From: CAVXFB01 sp963760935
GTDB taxonomy: Bacteria > Planctomycetota > Planctomycetia > Pirellulales > Thermoguttaceae
Assembly: GCA_963760935.1 (NCBI GenBank)
Contig: CAVXFB010000006.1
Location: 310,001-374,000 of the forward strand
DNA: 64,000 nt
Reading direction: 5' to 3'
A program made the position numbers and the translations under genes. The notes under the pieces were generated by a model. The model made no database searches, was not told the origin of the DNA, and worked only from the letters and a program-made list of their open reading frames with translations. This document shows, piece by piece, positions 26,927-36,637 of this stretch. The first letter of the stretch is position 1, and the number at the start of each line of letters is the position of its first letter.

Positions 26927-27041
26927 CCGCCGTCACAGGATTGTTTATTCGAGTTTGCATATGACGTCTGAGGGGAGCAATGAACACCATCGCCGCTCAT
27001 CGGGCGATGGGAATACAAGCGTGAATTAGAAAGGACGAGTC

Positions 27042-28082
27042 ATGCAAGCGGCAAATGGGTCTCACTGTGAAAAGGACGACTTGATTGTCGTTACAGGGGC
27101 CGGCGGCTTTATTGGCGGTTCGCTGGTGCGGTATTTTCGCGACAAGGGATTCACGCGCCTCCGCGCCGTGGACAAGAAACCCCTTGCCAATTGGTATCAG
27201 CGGGTTTCCGGCACGGAATGCCTGTGCCTGGACGTCAGCCAAGAAGAAAATTGCCGCCGCGTGTGCGAGGGCGCCGTCGAGGTCTACAACCTGGCAGCCG
27301 ACATGGGCGGCATGGGCTTCATTGAGAAGTTTCGTATCGAATGCCTCCGCACGATCCTCATCAACACGCACATGATCGAGGCGGCAAATCGCGCCGGCGT
27401 GGAACGCTACTTCTACTCTTCCTCCGCCTGCGCGTACAACACGGAACTCCAAAAAGACCCCAACGTGCGGGCGCTGAAGGAATCCGACGCCTACCCGGCA
27501 ATGGCCGAGCGTGGATATGGCTGGGAGAAACTGATGTCCGAGATGTTCTGCCAGGAATACTGGGCGGAGCGCGGCATGAAGACGGCCATCGCCCGTTTTC
27601 ACAACGTCTATGGTCCAAATGGCACGTGGGACGGGGGACGAGAGAAGGCCCCCGCGGCTATCTGCCGCAAAGTGATCGAGGCCAAGGACACCAACGGAGA
27701 TTGCATTGAGATCTGGGGAGATGGCACACGGACCCGTAGTTTCATGTACATCGACGATTGCACGCAAGGAATTGACCTCATCACTCATTGTGACGATCTG
27801 ATCGCCACGCCCATCAATTTGGGCTCCAGTGAGCTGATCTCGGTCAACCAATTGGTCGACATCGCAGAGCAGATCGGCGGGGTAAAACTGAAGCGGCAAT
27901 ACAAACTGGACGCTCCTATGGGAGTCGCCGGCCGCAACAGCGATAACACGATGATCCAACGCATTTTCCAGTGGGAACCAAGTACACCGTTCCATGTCGG
28001 CTTGGCCAAGACCTACCAGTGGATTGAACAACAATACCATGACCGTAAAGCCGGCAAACGCACGGTTCGAGACACGATCTGA
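27042..28082 (+). CDS. GDP-mannose 3,5-epimerase-like NAD-dependent epimerase
   Basis: 346 residues. Rossmann motif VTGAGGFIGGSL. The segment NLAADMGGMGFIEK is diagnostic for GDP-mannose 3',5'-epimerase and close relatives. The catalytic pair lies in YGWEKLMSEMF (Y-x-x-x-K), followed by ARFHNVYGPNGTWDGG, REKAPAAICRK and RSFMYIDDC. It would convert GDP-mannose to GDP-L-galactose or GDP-gulose, giving a precursor for the polymer. It overlaps the next gene slightly. Specificity is inferred from motifs, not proven. Confidence 0.88.
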   Translation: MQAANGSHCEKDDLIVVTGAGGFIGGSLVRYFRDKGFTRLRAVDKKPLANWYQRVSGTECLCLDVSQEENCRRVCEGAVEVYNLAADMGGMGFIEKFRIECLRTILINTHMIEAANRAGVERYFYSSSACAYNTELQKDPNVRALKESDAYPAMAERGYGWEKLMSEMFCQEYWAERGMKTAIARFHNVYGPNGTWDGGREKAPAAICRKVIEAKDTNGDCIEIWGDGTRTRSFMYIDDCTQGIDLITHCDDLIATPINLGSSELISVNQLVDIAEQIGGVKLKRQYKLDAPMGVAGRNSDNTMIQRIFQWEPSTPFHVGLAKTYQWIEQQYHDRKAGKRTVRDTI

Positions 28083-29442
28083 GCTCGTGGAAAGCACTAT
28101 AGCAACTGATACCTGCTGGGATTTCGAAGTACCGCCGGCGCATGCCGAGTCGCGCCCGGCGACTGCGCCCGCAGAGGGTGGGCTACGGCGGACAGTCGGC
28201 CAGGGCGTGCTGGCGCTGACCGACCAGAGCGCCGTCAGTGGCGTTCGGTTCCTGACTACCGTTATCGTGGGGCGGATCTGCGGTCCCGAGCAGCTTGGGA
28301 TATACTCTTTGAGCTTCGCCTTGCTTATAGTTTTTAGCTGTGCCCTGGAATCGCTCATTTTCACGCCCTTGGCCGTGTACGGCGGCCGGCTCCAAGGGAA
28401 TGCGCGGCGGGAATATTGCGGCGGCGTTCTGGGAGTGGCGGCCTTGGTGGGCGTTGCGACAGCGGTGGGCTTTGCGTGCCTGTCGTTGCTCACCATGTGG
28501 TTTGGCCGCTCGGGTCTTGCACCCGTGCTCGCAGTGATGATTGCGGCCGGTCCGGCAATCCTGGCATGGGAGTTCTGCCGATGGTTGTCGTTGGCCCGTG
28601 GCCGTCTCGACCAAGCGGCTGCACTCGATTTGTCGTTGGCATTCTGCCAGGGCGGCACCGTGCTGGCATTAGCGTGGGCCGGAGTGCTGTCCGCAGTCAC
28701 GGCGTATGTCGCGATCGCAGCAGTCTGTGCGCTCAACGCCGGTTGCTGGCTGCTCCGCTCGCGATCCATTTTCATCGTGCGGCGCAACCTACTGCTACCC
28801 ACACTGAAACGCAACTGGTCGCTCGCCCGTTGGCTCTTCGCGTCGCGAGTGGTGTTCCCCCTGATGAACCCGGCAGTGCTCTGGATCGTTGCTGAGTTCG
28901 ACAACGCCGAGGGCGTTGGCCGATTGACCGCGTGTATGACAATTGTCCTCCTGTACAACCCCATCCTACTGGGAATCAATAATCTGTTGCTCCCTAGGGT
29001 CGTGCATGCGCTGTACAGCAGGGGCCATGCAGGCCTGCGCCGCACGGTGTGGTCATACGGCGCCGCCTTCACGGGCTGCGTCATGCTGCTGACCGTCTTG
29101 GTAATTCTGTTCGGCACGCAGGCAATCAACCTGATCTATGGCAAGGCTTTCGGCGATTACGGCGCCGCGGTTGTGCTCCTGGCGATGGTTCCGCTGGCAA
29201 ATGCCTGGATGGTTGTTTTTGGCAGCGGGCTGTGTGCCCTGGAGCGGACGGACGCGCCGTTCACGGCCGCTGTGGTCGCGGTGATCACGAGTGTTGGACT
29301 GGCAAGTGCCTTGGTGCCGCACTGGGGCATCAGCGGCGCGGCGTGCGGCCTCTTAGCCGGTCCGACCGCAGGGGCGATAGCGTGCGGTTTGGCTTTTCAG
29401 AGGGCCACCATGCCGACAATGGCACTGGCAGAAGCATCATGA
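28039..29442 (+). CDS. Wzx-like polysaccharide flippase
   Basis: About 467 residues with some 12 hydrophobic segments spread over the protein (for example GGVLGVAALVGVATAVGFAC, GCVMLLTVLVILFG, FTAAVVAVITSVGLASALV), as in the MATE/oligosaccharide-lipid flippase superfamily. It would turn lipid-linked repeat units across the membrane. Two starts are possible: the ATG at 28039, which overlaps the epimerase gene by 44 bases, or the GTG at 28087 just after its stop. It is followed 41 bases later by the polymerase-like gene. Confidence 0.8.
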   Translation: MTVKPANARFETRSELVESTIATDTCWDFEVPPAHAESRPATAPAEGGLRRTVGQGVLALTDQSAVSGVRFLTTVIVGRICGPEQLGIYSLSFALLIVFSCALESLIFTPLAVYGGRLQGNARREYCGGVLGVAALVGVATAVGFACLSLLTMWFGRSGLAPVLAVMIAAGPAILAWEFCRWLSLARGRLDQAAALDLSLAFCQGGTVLALAWAGVLSAVTAYVAIAAVCALNAGCWLLRSRSIFIVRRNLLLPTLKRNWSLARWLFASRVVFPLMNPAVLWIVAEFDNAEGVGRLTACMTIVLLYNPILLGINNLLLPRVVHALYSRGHAGLRRTVWSYGAAFTGCVMLLTVLVILFGTQAINLIYGKAFGDYGAAVVLLAMVPLANAWMVVFGSGLCALERTDAPFTAAVVAVITSVGLASALVPHWGISGAACGLLAGPTAGAIACGLAFQRATMPTMALAEAS

Positions 29443-29483
29443 GCACAGACAGGCCGATTGCAGTGGAAAGAAGGACCCCTTAA

Positions 29484-30887
29484 TTGATCGCCAACGGCAA
29501 CTCACGTCCGATCACCGCGGATACGCGCCCGACGCACCCGTTCTATACGGCGTTCGTCGTCGCGATGCTCGTTGTCTCTTTCCCGGTCAAGAACTTCGCC
29601 TACCTCGCCCCGCTCGTCTATCTGGCGTTCCAGGCCAACCGCCGCGATTATCGGCTGATCATCCGAGTGTTAGGCGTCGTACTGCTAATCCTGCTGTTAT
29701 CCGGTTTTGCACTGCTCGGCGACAGCTACCACGACCAAGTCAATGTCCCGGGGATGTTCCTGGCCATTTTCACGTACTTGGCACTGATCATTGCCGTATG
29801 CCACCCGCCAATCGAGGACCTTTCTAAGGGGATTATCGAGCGGCTGCAAACGACCTGTGCCTGGTTTGTCATCGTTCAATCTGCCATCGGCGTCCTGCAA
29901 TTTGGGATCAGCCGCAATCCAGATACGGTCTGCGGAACGTTCGGATTGCTCGACTTCCGCCAAGAGACCGTCACGATCGCCCAGGTGTATTTCACCTTCA
30001 CCATTTTCTGTATGGTGCTGTTCATGTTTCTCGACGCCAAGCGACGGCTCGTTCAGGTCGCCATCGCTGTGGGATTAATAGCCTGCATTCTGGCGCAATC
30101 CGGTCATCAAACGATCTTCTTTGTGGCGACGCTCGCCCTCTTCGGCTTGAGTCGCATCACGCAACCAAAGATCTTGCTAGCGTCGATCAGCCTGGTACTG
30201 ATCATCGCCGGACTGGTGGACTGCGTCTATCCGGAGACGACGACGTTGGCGACCCAATGGAGCGAAAAGGTGCTCGATCCCAGTTCGCCGAAACGCATCG
30301 CGGTAGAAGCGGGCCTGGAAATAATGGACGATCCGACGACTCTGGTCTTCGGAACCGGACTCGGACAATTCTCCAGCCGGGCTGCGCTAATTACATCCAA
30401 CGAATATCTGTCTGCGAAGTTGCCTGACATGTTGGTTGGAAAGTCGAAATACTTCAAACAATACGTCGAGCCGGCCAGAGAACTGTTCGCCGAGTATGGA
30501 GAGGGTAGCGCAATATCGAAACCCTATTGCTCCGTGCTGAGTATTTGCGTCGAATCCGGCTTGGTCGGTTCCCTGCTGGTCGGCAGTGTGTTGGTCTGGC
30601 ATCTGCTCCGCAACGCCCGACTCATGTACAGCGCCGATCCGTGGGCCAGCCTTTGCGGACTGCTGGCCAATGTCGGCCTCACGTTCTTCGTTCTGTGCTG
30701 TACCATCGAAAACTACGCCGAGTTTACGCAGGCGCTATTCCTGCCAGTGCTGTTGTACGTCGCCGCGACGTCCTGGGCCAGGACATTGTCCGAGTCGCAA
30801 GCTCCTGCACTGGCGGCAGCGCTATGCCGCCCGGACGAGCCACCCCAGTCGGTCCGCGAACACCGGGTAGGGATCTCGGAGACATAA
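29484..30887 (+). CDS. O-antigen polymerase/ligase-like membrane protein (Wzy)
   Basis: 467 residues, about ten to eleven membrane segments, with a large loop between the later ones containing LVFGTGLGQFSSRAA, typical of the O-antigen ligase/polymerase superfamily (Wzy_C). It would join repeat units on the outer membrane face of the cytoplasmic membrane. The start is TTG at 29484 with AAGGA upstream. An ATG further on would cut into the first span. It is placed between the flippase and glycosyltransferases, as expected for a Wzx/Wzy-dependent locus. Confidence 0.75.
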   Translation: MIANGNSRPITADTRPTHPFYTAFVVAMLVVSFPVKNFAYLAPLVYLAFQANRRDYRLIIRVLGVVLLILLLSGFALLGDSYHDQVNVPGMFLAIFTYLALIIAVCHPPIEDLSKGIIERLQTTCAWFVIVQSAIGVLQFGISRNPDTVCGTFGLLDFRQETVTIAQVYFTFTIFCMVLFMFLDAKRRLVQVAIAVGLIACILAQSGHQTIFFVATLALFGLSRITQPKILLASISLVLIIAGLVDCVYPETTTLATQWSEKVLDPSSPKRIAVEAGLEIMDDPTTLVFGTGLGQFSSRAALITSNEYLSAKLPDMLVGKSKYFKQYVEPARELFAEYGEGSAISKPYCSVLSICVESGLVGSLLVGSVLVWHLLRNARLMYSADPWASLCGLLANVGLTFFVLCCTIENYAEFTQALFLPVLLYVAATSWARTLSESQAPALAAALCRPDEPPQSVREHRVGISET

Positions 30888-30942
30888 ACCAACGCCATCT
30901 GAAAGTGAGGATCGGGCGGCACGCCCGCTGCGGAAACAAAGC

Positions 30943-32289
30943 ATGACGCTGAAGGTTATTGAGGACATCGCAGTCGAGTATCCCAAGCAGTTCCATGTTT
31001 TAACCGCGGCTCGGTGTTTCGCCCCCGAGGCCGTCCTTACAAAGAATCCCGAAACAATGGATCCACGCCTTTTGCAGTACGACCACGGGCCCACAGCCGC
31101 GCACCGCAACGATGCATTGGTTGTCGCCACCGTGATGCGCCAGAGAGGCGATACAGGTGTGCAGACCCACACCAACACCTTTCTCGACTATTTGGCAATG
31201 CAGGGTCCGCGTCCGCCATGCATCACGCCTTTTGCCTGTGGCAAAGTCGCCGTATGTCCGGTCTTCGCCATGCGTTCACTGCTTGGCTTGTTGCATCGTC
31301 GGGAATCAACCGTACGGTGGTACCGCTACTGGCACTACGCGTTCTTAAAGCGAGCGTTGCGTCGCGTGGTGGCTGACGGTCGACCGATGGTGATCTACGC
31401 ACAGGATCCATTAGCTGCCCGAGCGGCATTGGAAGCACGTGTGAGTCGAGACCAACGCGTGGCGATGGCCGCACATTTCAATGTGTCGCAGGCTGAAGAA
31501 TGGGCCGAGAAGGGCATGCTGAAAAGGGGAGGGAGATACTACGAGTCGATCCGCCGTTGTGAACAGACAGTTCTGCCCCGGTTGGATGGCATTGTCTTCG
31601 TCTCGGAGTTCATGAAGGAAGTGCTAATTCGCGCCGTGCCGGACGTCGGACGCATTCCATCCATTGTCGTCCCGAACTTCGTTACAGTGCCACCGTTGAA
31701 GCCTAGACAACCAGTCCGCGATCTCATTTCGATCGGCTCCCTGGAGCCGCGTAAGAACCAGCAGTACCTGATTCGTGTGTTGGCGGCTGCAAAGGATATG
31801 GGACGCCGCCCGTCCTTGACTATCGTCGGCGACGGGGCCGACCGGCATTGTCTGCAAACGCTGTCGAAAGAACTCGGCGTTGCCGAACAAATTGCTTTTG
31901 TTGGCTCCCGCACCGAAGCAGCCGACATGATTTGCGACCACCGCGTCTATTGCCATGCGTCGCGAATGGAAAGCTTCGGTATCACGTTGATCGAGGCCAT
32001 GGCGCGGGGTGTGCCCGTCATTGCTGCACCGGTCGGAGGCGTGCGGGAAGTGTTCGATGCGGGCACGGAAGGGCTGCACTGGGACTTGAACGACCCCCAA
32101 GGGGGCGCGCGGGACGTGCTGCGATTACTGGATGATACCGCGCTTCGCAAGCAAATCAGCGAGGCGGCACTGCGCCGTTTTCATTGTTGCTTCAGAACCG
32201 ACGTCGTCGCAGTTCGACTGCATCAATTTCTGCTTAGTCTGATCGCCGAGCCTTCGGTCATCACGTCCGAATGTGGAGCGTTCGCATGA
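30943..32289 (+). CDS. Glycosyltransferase family 4
   Basis: 448 residues with GT-B architecture. The C-terminal donor-binding half is clear: DLISIGSLEPRKNQQYLI, SLTIVGDGADRHCLQTL, IAFVGSRTEAADMI, CHASRMESFGITLIEAMA with the conserved E-x7-E and RGVPVIAAPVGGVREVF. The acceptor half includes AHFNVSQAEEWAEKG. The first 38 residues are unlike family members, and the ATG at 31057 (MDPRLLQYDHGP) is an alternative start. It overlaps the next glycosyltransferase by four bases (ATGA). Confidence 0.85.
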   Translation: MTLKVIEDIAVEYPKQFHVLTAARCFAPEAVLTKNPETMDPRLLQYDHGPTAAHRNDALVVATVMRQRGDTGVQTHTNTFLDYLAMQGPRPPCITPFACGKVAVCPVFAMRSLLGLLHRRESTVRWYRYWHYAFLKRALRRVVADGRPMVIYAQDPLAARAALEARVSRDQRVAMAAHFNVSQAEEWAEKGMLKRGGRYYESIRRCEQTVLPRLDGIVFVSEFMKEVLIRAVPDVGRIPSIVVPNFVTVPPLKPRQPVRDLISIGSLEPRKNQQYLIRVLAAAKDMGRRPSLTIVGDGADRHCLQTLSKELGVAEQIAFVGSRTEAADMICDHRVYCHASRMESFGITLIEAMARGVPVIAAPVGGVREVFDAGTEGLHWDLNDPQGGARDVLRLLDDTALRKQISEAALRRFHCCFRTDVVAVRLHQFLLSLIAEPSVITSECGAFA

Positions 32290-33527
32290 AAATTCTGATG
32301 GTGCACAATTACTACCAGCAACCGGGAGGCGAAGACGTCGTGTTTGCCGACGAAGGCCGACTCCTGGAGTCGCATGGCCACCAAGTGCTGCGGTTCACAA
32401 GGCACAACGACGCAGTCCCCGCCATGTGCAACTGGCAACTATTGCGCACTACGGTCTGGAACCGTCCCGTCCAGCAGGAACTTCAATCGCTGATCCAGGA
32501 AGAGCGCCCCGACATCTTGCATTGTCACAATCTATTTCCGTTGATCTCGCCGTCTGCCTATTATGCCGCGCGAGCTCAAGGCATCCCGGTTGTCCAGACG
32601 CTGCACAACTACCGGCTGCTTTGCCCAAGTGCGATTCTCCTTCGTGGTGGGCGGATCTGCGAAGACTGCGTGGGGAAGTTCATGCCGTGGCCCGGTGTCT
32701 TGCACGCCTGCTATCGCAACAGCCGCAAGGCCAGCGCCGCGGCGGCCGCCATGTTGGCAGTGCATCGGTTTCGTCGCACTTGGACTCGCATGGTCGACTG
32801 CTATATTGCCTTGACCGAGTTCGCGCGGCTGAAGTTCATCGAGGGTGGAATCCCGTCCGACCGGATCAAGGTCAAGGCAAATTTCGTTGATCCCGACCCG
32901 TCTGTGGGAGAACACCATGGGGACTACGCGATGTTTGCTGGCAGGCTCTCTCCCGAGAAAGGGATTGAAGTCGTGCTGGCGGCCTGGTCCCAAATGGCCG
33001 AACCGGTGCCGCTAAAAATCGTGGGCGATGGCCCGCTGCGTGATACGGTCCGCCAAGCATGTCAGCGGGACGCGAGGATCGAGTGGCTCGGCCACAAGCC
33101 GATCAACGAGCTTATGTCGCTCATCGGAAACGCGCGGATGTTCGTTTTCCCCTCCATGTGGCATGAACCATTCGGCCGCACAATCGTCGAAGCCTTTGCC
33201 AAGGGAATCCCCGTCGTCGCCTCGCACGGCGCCGCCATGACCGAACTGATCGACGACGGGAGGACGGGCCTTTTGTTCCGGATGGGTGATGCGGCCGATC
33301 TCGTCCAAAAGGTGCTTCGTTTGTGGACGTCGCCGACCGACCGCGAGGCCATGGGGCAAGCCGTGCGCCGCGAGTATGAGTTGAAATACGGTGCGGAGAA
33401 AAACTATGACATGCTGTTGGCCATTTATCGCGAGGCGATCACAGCCCGCGCGCAGCCGGTCCATGCCGTACGTGACCGTGAAGTGCTGAAAGGCCGACTG
33501 TCCAAGGCGGCCTGTCGCGGCGGATAA
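32286..33527 (+). CDS. Glycosyltransferase family 4
   Basis: 413 residues starting MKILMVHNYYQQPGGEDVVF at the ATG overlapping the previous stop. It includes HNYRLLCPSAILLRGG with nearby cysteines (CEDC), typical of one GT4 subgroup, then FAGRLSPEKGIEVVLAAW, LKIVGDGPLRDTV, FPSMWHEPFGRTIVEA and KGIPVVASHGAAMTEL. It transfers an unknown sugar to the growing repeat unit in the cytoplasm. Confidence 0.88.
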   Translation: MKILMVHNYYQQPGGEDVVFADEGRLLESHGHQVLRFTRHNDAVPAMCNWQLLRTTVWNRPVQQELQSLIQEERPDILHCHNLFPLISPSAYYAARAQGIPVVQTLHNYRLLCPSAILLRGGRICEDCVGKFMPWPGVLHACYRNSRKASAAAAAMLAVHRFRRTWTRMVDCYIALTEFARLKFIEGGIPSDRIKVKANFVDPDPSVGEHHGDYAMFAGRLSPEKGIEVVLAAWSQMAEPVPLKIVGDGPLRDTVRQACQRDARIEWLGHKPINELMSLIGNARMFVFPSMWHEPFGRTIVEAFAKGIPVVASHGAAMTELIDDGRTGLLFRMGDAADLVQKVLRLWTSPTDREAMGQAVRREYELKYGAEKNYDMLLAIYREAITARAQPVHAVRDREVLKGRLSKAACRGG

Positions 33528-33546
33528 GAAAGGAAAACGAAGGTCT

Positions 33547-34377
33547 ATGGCCACCATTCAAGCAGATTCGCGGCGAGCTCGAAATGCCGTTGTTGCGACC
33601 GCGTGGCCGCCGAAGTTCGACATCTTCGGCGTCGGCGTCAGTCGTACCACGTATGACGAAGCGGTCGAGACGATCCTTCAGGCCGCCTGGCGCCATCGTG
33701 CAGCGGTCGTTTCCTGTTTTGCCGTCCACGCGCTGGTGACCGCCAGCCGGGATCCAGAGCTGCGTAGGAAAGTCAACACCTTTGAAATGATCACTCCCGA
33801 CGGCCAGCCGGTCCGCTGGGCGTTGAACCTGCTCAATCGCGCCGGGCTCAACGATCGCGTGTACGGTCCTGAGCTCACGCTACGGCTTTGCCGGAAGGCT
33901 GCGGAACAAGGAATGGGCATTTATCTGCTGGGCGGAAGCCCGGCCGTCTTGGAGGCATTGGCAACCAATCTCACCAAGCAGTGTCCTGGACTTCAGATCG
34001 CCGGCGCCGAATCGCCCCCCTTCCGCGACCTCTCGCCGATGGAAGACGAAGCGATGGTCCGCCGGATTGAGGCCAGTGGGGCCGGTATCGTGTTGGTGGG
34101 GCTGGGCTGCCCGAAGCAGGACGTATTCGCCTTTGCGCATCGCGAACGGATCCACGCCGTCCAGGTGTGTGTCGGCGCCGCGTTCGACTTCCATGCCGGC
34201 GCGAAGAGGATGGCGCCCGCGTGGATGCAGCGATGGGGGTTGGAATGGCTGTTCCGTCTGCTCACCGAACCGCGCCGTTTGTGGCGACGTTACTTGGCAA
34301 CCAACACCCTTTTTGTGATCAAGCTGGCCGCGTCGCTGATGCGACGGCGCTCGGCGTCTCCAGGGTTGGAAGCATGA
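33547..34377 (+). CDS. WecG/TagA/CpsF-family glycosyltransferase (copy 2)
   Basis: 276 residues. FDIFGVGVSRTTYDEAVE, CFAVHALVTASRDPELR, MITPDGQPVRWALNLL, GIYLLGGSPAVLEAL, VLVGLGCPKQDVFAFAHR and GAAFDFHAGAKRMAP follow the family order. The Asp-Gly segment has DGQPV where copy 1 has DGTGV, so the two copies probably add different sugars. It lies 19 bases after a GT4 gene, in the same transcription unit. Confidence 0.88.
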   Translation: MATIQADSRRARNAVVATAWPPKFDIFGVGVSRTTYDEAVETILQAAWRHRAAVVSCFAVHALVTASRDPELRRKVNTFEMITPDGQPVRWALNLLNRAGLNDRVYGPELTLRLCRKAAEQGMGIYLLGGSPAVLEALATNLTKQCPGLQIAGAESPPFRDLSPMEDEAMVRRIEASGAGIVLVGLGCPKQDVFAFAHRERIHAVQVCVGAAFDFHAGAKRMAPAWMQRWGLEWLFRLLTEPRRLWRRYLATNTLFVIKLAASLMRRRSASPGLEA

Positions 34378-34479
34378 GCAACTTCGACGAGACAACTGTT
34401 CGGAAACTTGTGAAGGCATGCGTGCTCCGCCTTGACATGCGGATCTATTGAGAATGGAAACTACTCGGAGAATACGGAC

Positions 34480-35538
34480 ATGAACAGCCGCACGAGCAAG
34501 GTCAGCATCGGATTGCCCGTCTACAACGGTGAAAAGTATCTCGCCAGTAGTATCGAGAGCATTCTTGCACAGACCTTTGACGATTTTGAACTTATCATCT
34601 CCGATAACGGGTCGACAGACGCAACGCCGGAGATTGCGCGTGACTATGCCGCGCAGGACAACCGGATTCGTTTCGTACGCGAGGATGTGAATCGCGGTGC
34701 AACTTGGAACTTCAACCACGTGTGTCACCTGTCGCGGGGCGAGTATTTCAAGTGGGGGGCTCACGATGATCTCATCGCCCCGACTTACTTGGCGCGGTGC
34801 GTCGAAGTGCTGGACGCCAACCCGGACGTCGTATGGTGTCAGACACGCGTTGGCGTTGTCGATGGGCGAGGGCACGCCCTGAAGAGCCATACGCCGCATG
34901 AACTTAGCGGAGCGGCAGAAGTGCTCGCGGCGTCGGGCGAGTGCTGTCGCACGCAACTCGCCGCTTCCCCTGCAATGAGTTGCGCCCACCAACGGTTTCG
35001 CAGAGTGTTGCTCGGCAATACGTCTTGCTTCGACGTTTACGGCCTGATCCGCAGCGCCGATCTCCGACGTACGTCGCTCTGGAAACCGTGCTTGGGATGG
35101 GAGAAAGTCTTGCTCGGAGAGCTGGCGCTTTGGGGCAGATGCGCTGAAATACCCGAGGAGCTTTTTCTGTTTCGGATCCACGAAGATGCTTGCTCCGCGC
35201 TGAGTACGGCGAGCGAACAAAATGCGTGGTGCGACCCGACCGCGGCGAAGCGGAACAGCCTTGTGCGGTTTCATCTCCTCATGGGACACATCCGTGCCGT
35301 GCTCCGAGCGCCCATTGGTATCCGCGATCGGGCCCTCTGCCTCGTCTGGACCGGGTCCTACCTGTGCCAGTTCCGCAAATGGCCAGCGGTGTTGCGGCAA
35401 ATCTTGTGCAATCAGGGGATCGGTGGCAGCACGCGGGAAGCACTGAACGCTCTAGACACTCAAGAACAACAAACTGGCGACGACCTTGAATTGGCTGGGT
35501 CCTCGCGTGCCGGCCGTTCACATTCGACAAATTGGTAG
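34480..35538 (+). CDS. Glycosyltransferase family 2
   Basis: 352 residues, GT-A fold: VSIGLPVYNGEKYLASSI, LIISDNGSTDATPEIA, NRGATWNFNHV and the metal-binding region WGAHDDLIAP. Later segments include GLIRSADLRRT, GWEKVLLGELALWG and FRIHEDACSA, typical of inverting GT2 enzymes of surface polysaccharides. The ATG at 34480 follows a GGAG site. The gene's end overlaps the open frame before the next start but not the next gene itself. Confidence 0.88.
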   Translation: MNSRTSKVSIGLPVYNGEKYLASSIESILAQTFDDFELIISDNGSTDATPEIARDYAAQDNRIRFVREDVNRGATWNFNHVCHLSRGEYFKWGAHDDLIAPTYLARCVEVLDANPDVVWCQTRVGVVDGRGHALKSHTPHELSGAAEVLAASGECCRTQLAASPAMSCAHQRFRRVLLGNTSCFDVYGLIRSADLRRTSLWKPCLGWEKVLLGELALWGRCAEIPEELFLFRIHEDACSALSTASEQNAWCDPTAAKRNSLVRFHLLMGHIRAVLRAPIGIRDRALCLVWTGSYLCQFRKWPAVLRQILCNQGIGGSTREALNALDTQEQQTGDDLELAGSSRAGRSHSTNW

Positions 35539-35563
35539 CAGGACTTGTTTAGGAGGTGTGGAT

Positions 35564-36637
35564 ATGCGTGTGCTCGTAACTGGCTCCCAGGGTTACATCG
35601 GCAGCGTTCTCGTTCCCATGCTCGTGGAGATGGGACACGACGTGGTCGGCTTGGATACGGGTCTCTACCGGACGTGCGACTTCGGCCCGCCGCCGGCAGA
35701 AATCCCGACTCTGCCGGAGGATCTGCGCGATGTTCGTCAGGCAGAATTGGCCGGATTCGACGCCATCTGCCATCTGGCAGCGCTGTCGAACGATCCGCTG
35801 GGGAACGTCGATCCGCAGTTGACGCTCGACATCAACTACCTGGCGTCCGTGCGGCTGGCGCGGTTGGCGAAAGCTGCCGGCGTGCCGCGATTCGTCTTCT
35901 CATCGTCGTGTAGCAGCTACGGTGCGTCAGGCGATGATCTGCTCACTGAGGAGGCCGTGTGCGCGCCGGTAACCCCTTACGGGCAGTCGAAAGTCCGTAC
36001 TGAGGAAGACGTGACCGTACTGGCCGACGACCATTTTAGCCCCGTCTTCCTCCGCAACGCCACAGCCTACGGGGCGTCCCCTCGGCTGCGGCTGGATTTG
36101 GTGCTCAATGATTTCGTCGCTGCCGCGCACACCACGGGGCGAATCTTCATCAAGAGCGACGGCTCTCCCTGGCGGCCTCTGATTCACGTCGAGGACATCT
36201 GCCGGGCGTTCTTGGCAGTGCTCAGTGCACCGCGCGCCGCAGTCCACAACCAAGCGTTCAACGTGGGCCGGACCGACGAGAACTACCGCGTGCGCGATCT
36301 GGCCGAGATCGTCCGTGAAACGGTGCCCGACTGCGAGATCGAATACGCGGCGGGGGCAGGTCCTGACACGCGGTGCTACCGCGTCAATTGCGCCAAAATC
36401 GCGAAAATGGTCCCCGGTTTTCGGCCGCAATGGGATGCACGCCGCGGAGCAAAACAACTTTACGATGCCTATCGGGCGGTGGGGCTGACCAAAGAGGACG
36501 TGGATTCCCCGCGATACTTCCGCTTGAGGGCTCTCCAAGAACAACTGGCATCTGGCTGCCTGCGCGAGGATCTGCGGTGGAGCCGGCGGGTGGGCGCTAC
36601 ACCTGTAATGGCAGACAAGGGAGAGGCAGCCGTATGA
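35564..36637 (+). CDS. NAD-dependent epimerase/dehydratase (rare-sugar cassette)
   Basis: 357 residues from the ATG at 35564, which has a strong AGGAGG site. Rossmann motif VTGSQGYIGSVL, FSSSCSSYG and the catalytic YGQSK are present, followed by LRNATAYGASPRLRLDL, WRPLIHVEDICRAF and FNVGRTDENY. It belongs to the extended SDR family acting on nucleotide sugars. It begins a run of overlapping genes to 43287 (epimerase, RmlC-like, DUF4910, SDR, C-methyltransferase, cytidylyltransferase, deacetylase) likely to make one unusual sugar. Confidence 0.88.
   Translation: MRVLVTGSQGYIGSVLVPMLVEMGHDVVGLDTGLYRTCDFGPPPAEIPTLPEDLRDVRQAELAGFDAICHLAALSNDPLGNVDPQLTLDINYLASVRLARLAKAAGVPRFVFSSSCSSYGASGDDLLTEEAVCAPVTPYGQSKVRTEEDVTVLADDHFSPVFLRNATAYGASPRLRLDLVLNDFVAAAHTTGRIFIKSDGSPWRPLIHVEDICRAFLAVLSAPRAAVHNQAFNVGRTDENYRVRDLAEIVRETVPDCEIEYAAGAGPDTRCYRVNCAKIAKMVPGFRPQWDARRGAKQLYDAYRAVGLTKEDVDSPRYFRLRALQEQLASGCLREDLRWSRRVGATPVMADKGEAAV

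Noticed and set aside
26997..29129. A 710-residue open frame on the minus strand
   Set aside because: It lies antisense to the GDP-mannose epimerase and flippase, both with clear motifs, and has no recognisable domain. A GC-rich shadow frame.
33880..35400. A 506-residue minus-strand open frame
   Set aside because: Antisense to the WecG-like and GT2 glycosyltransferases. No homology or ribosome site.
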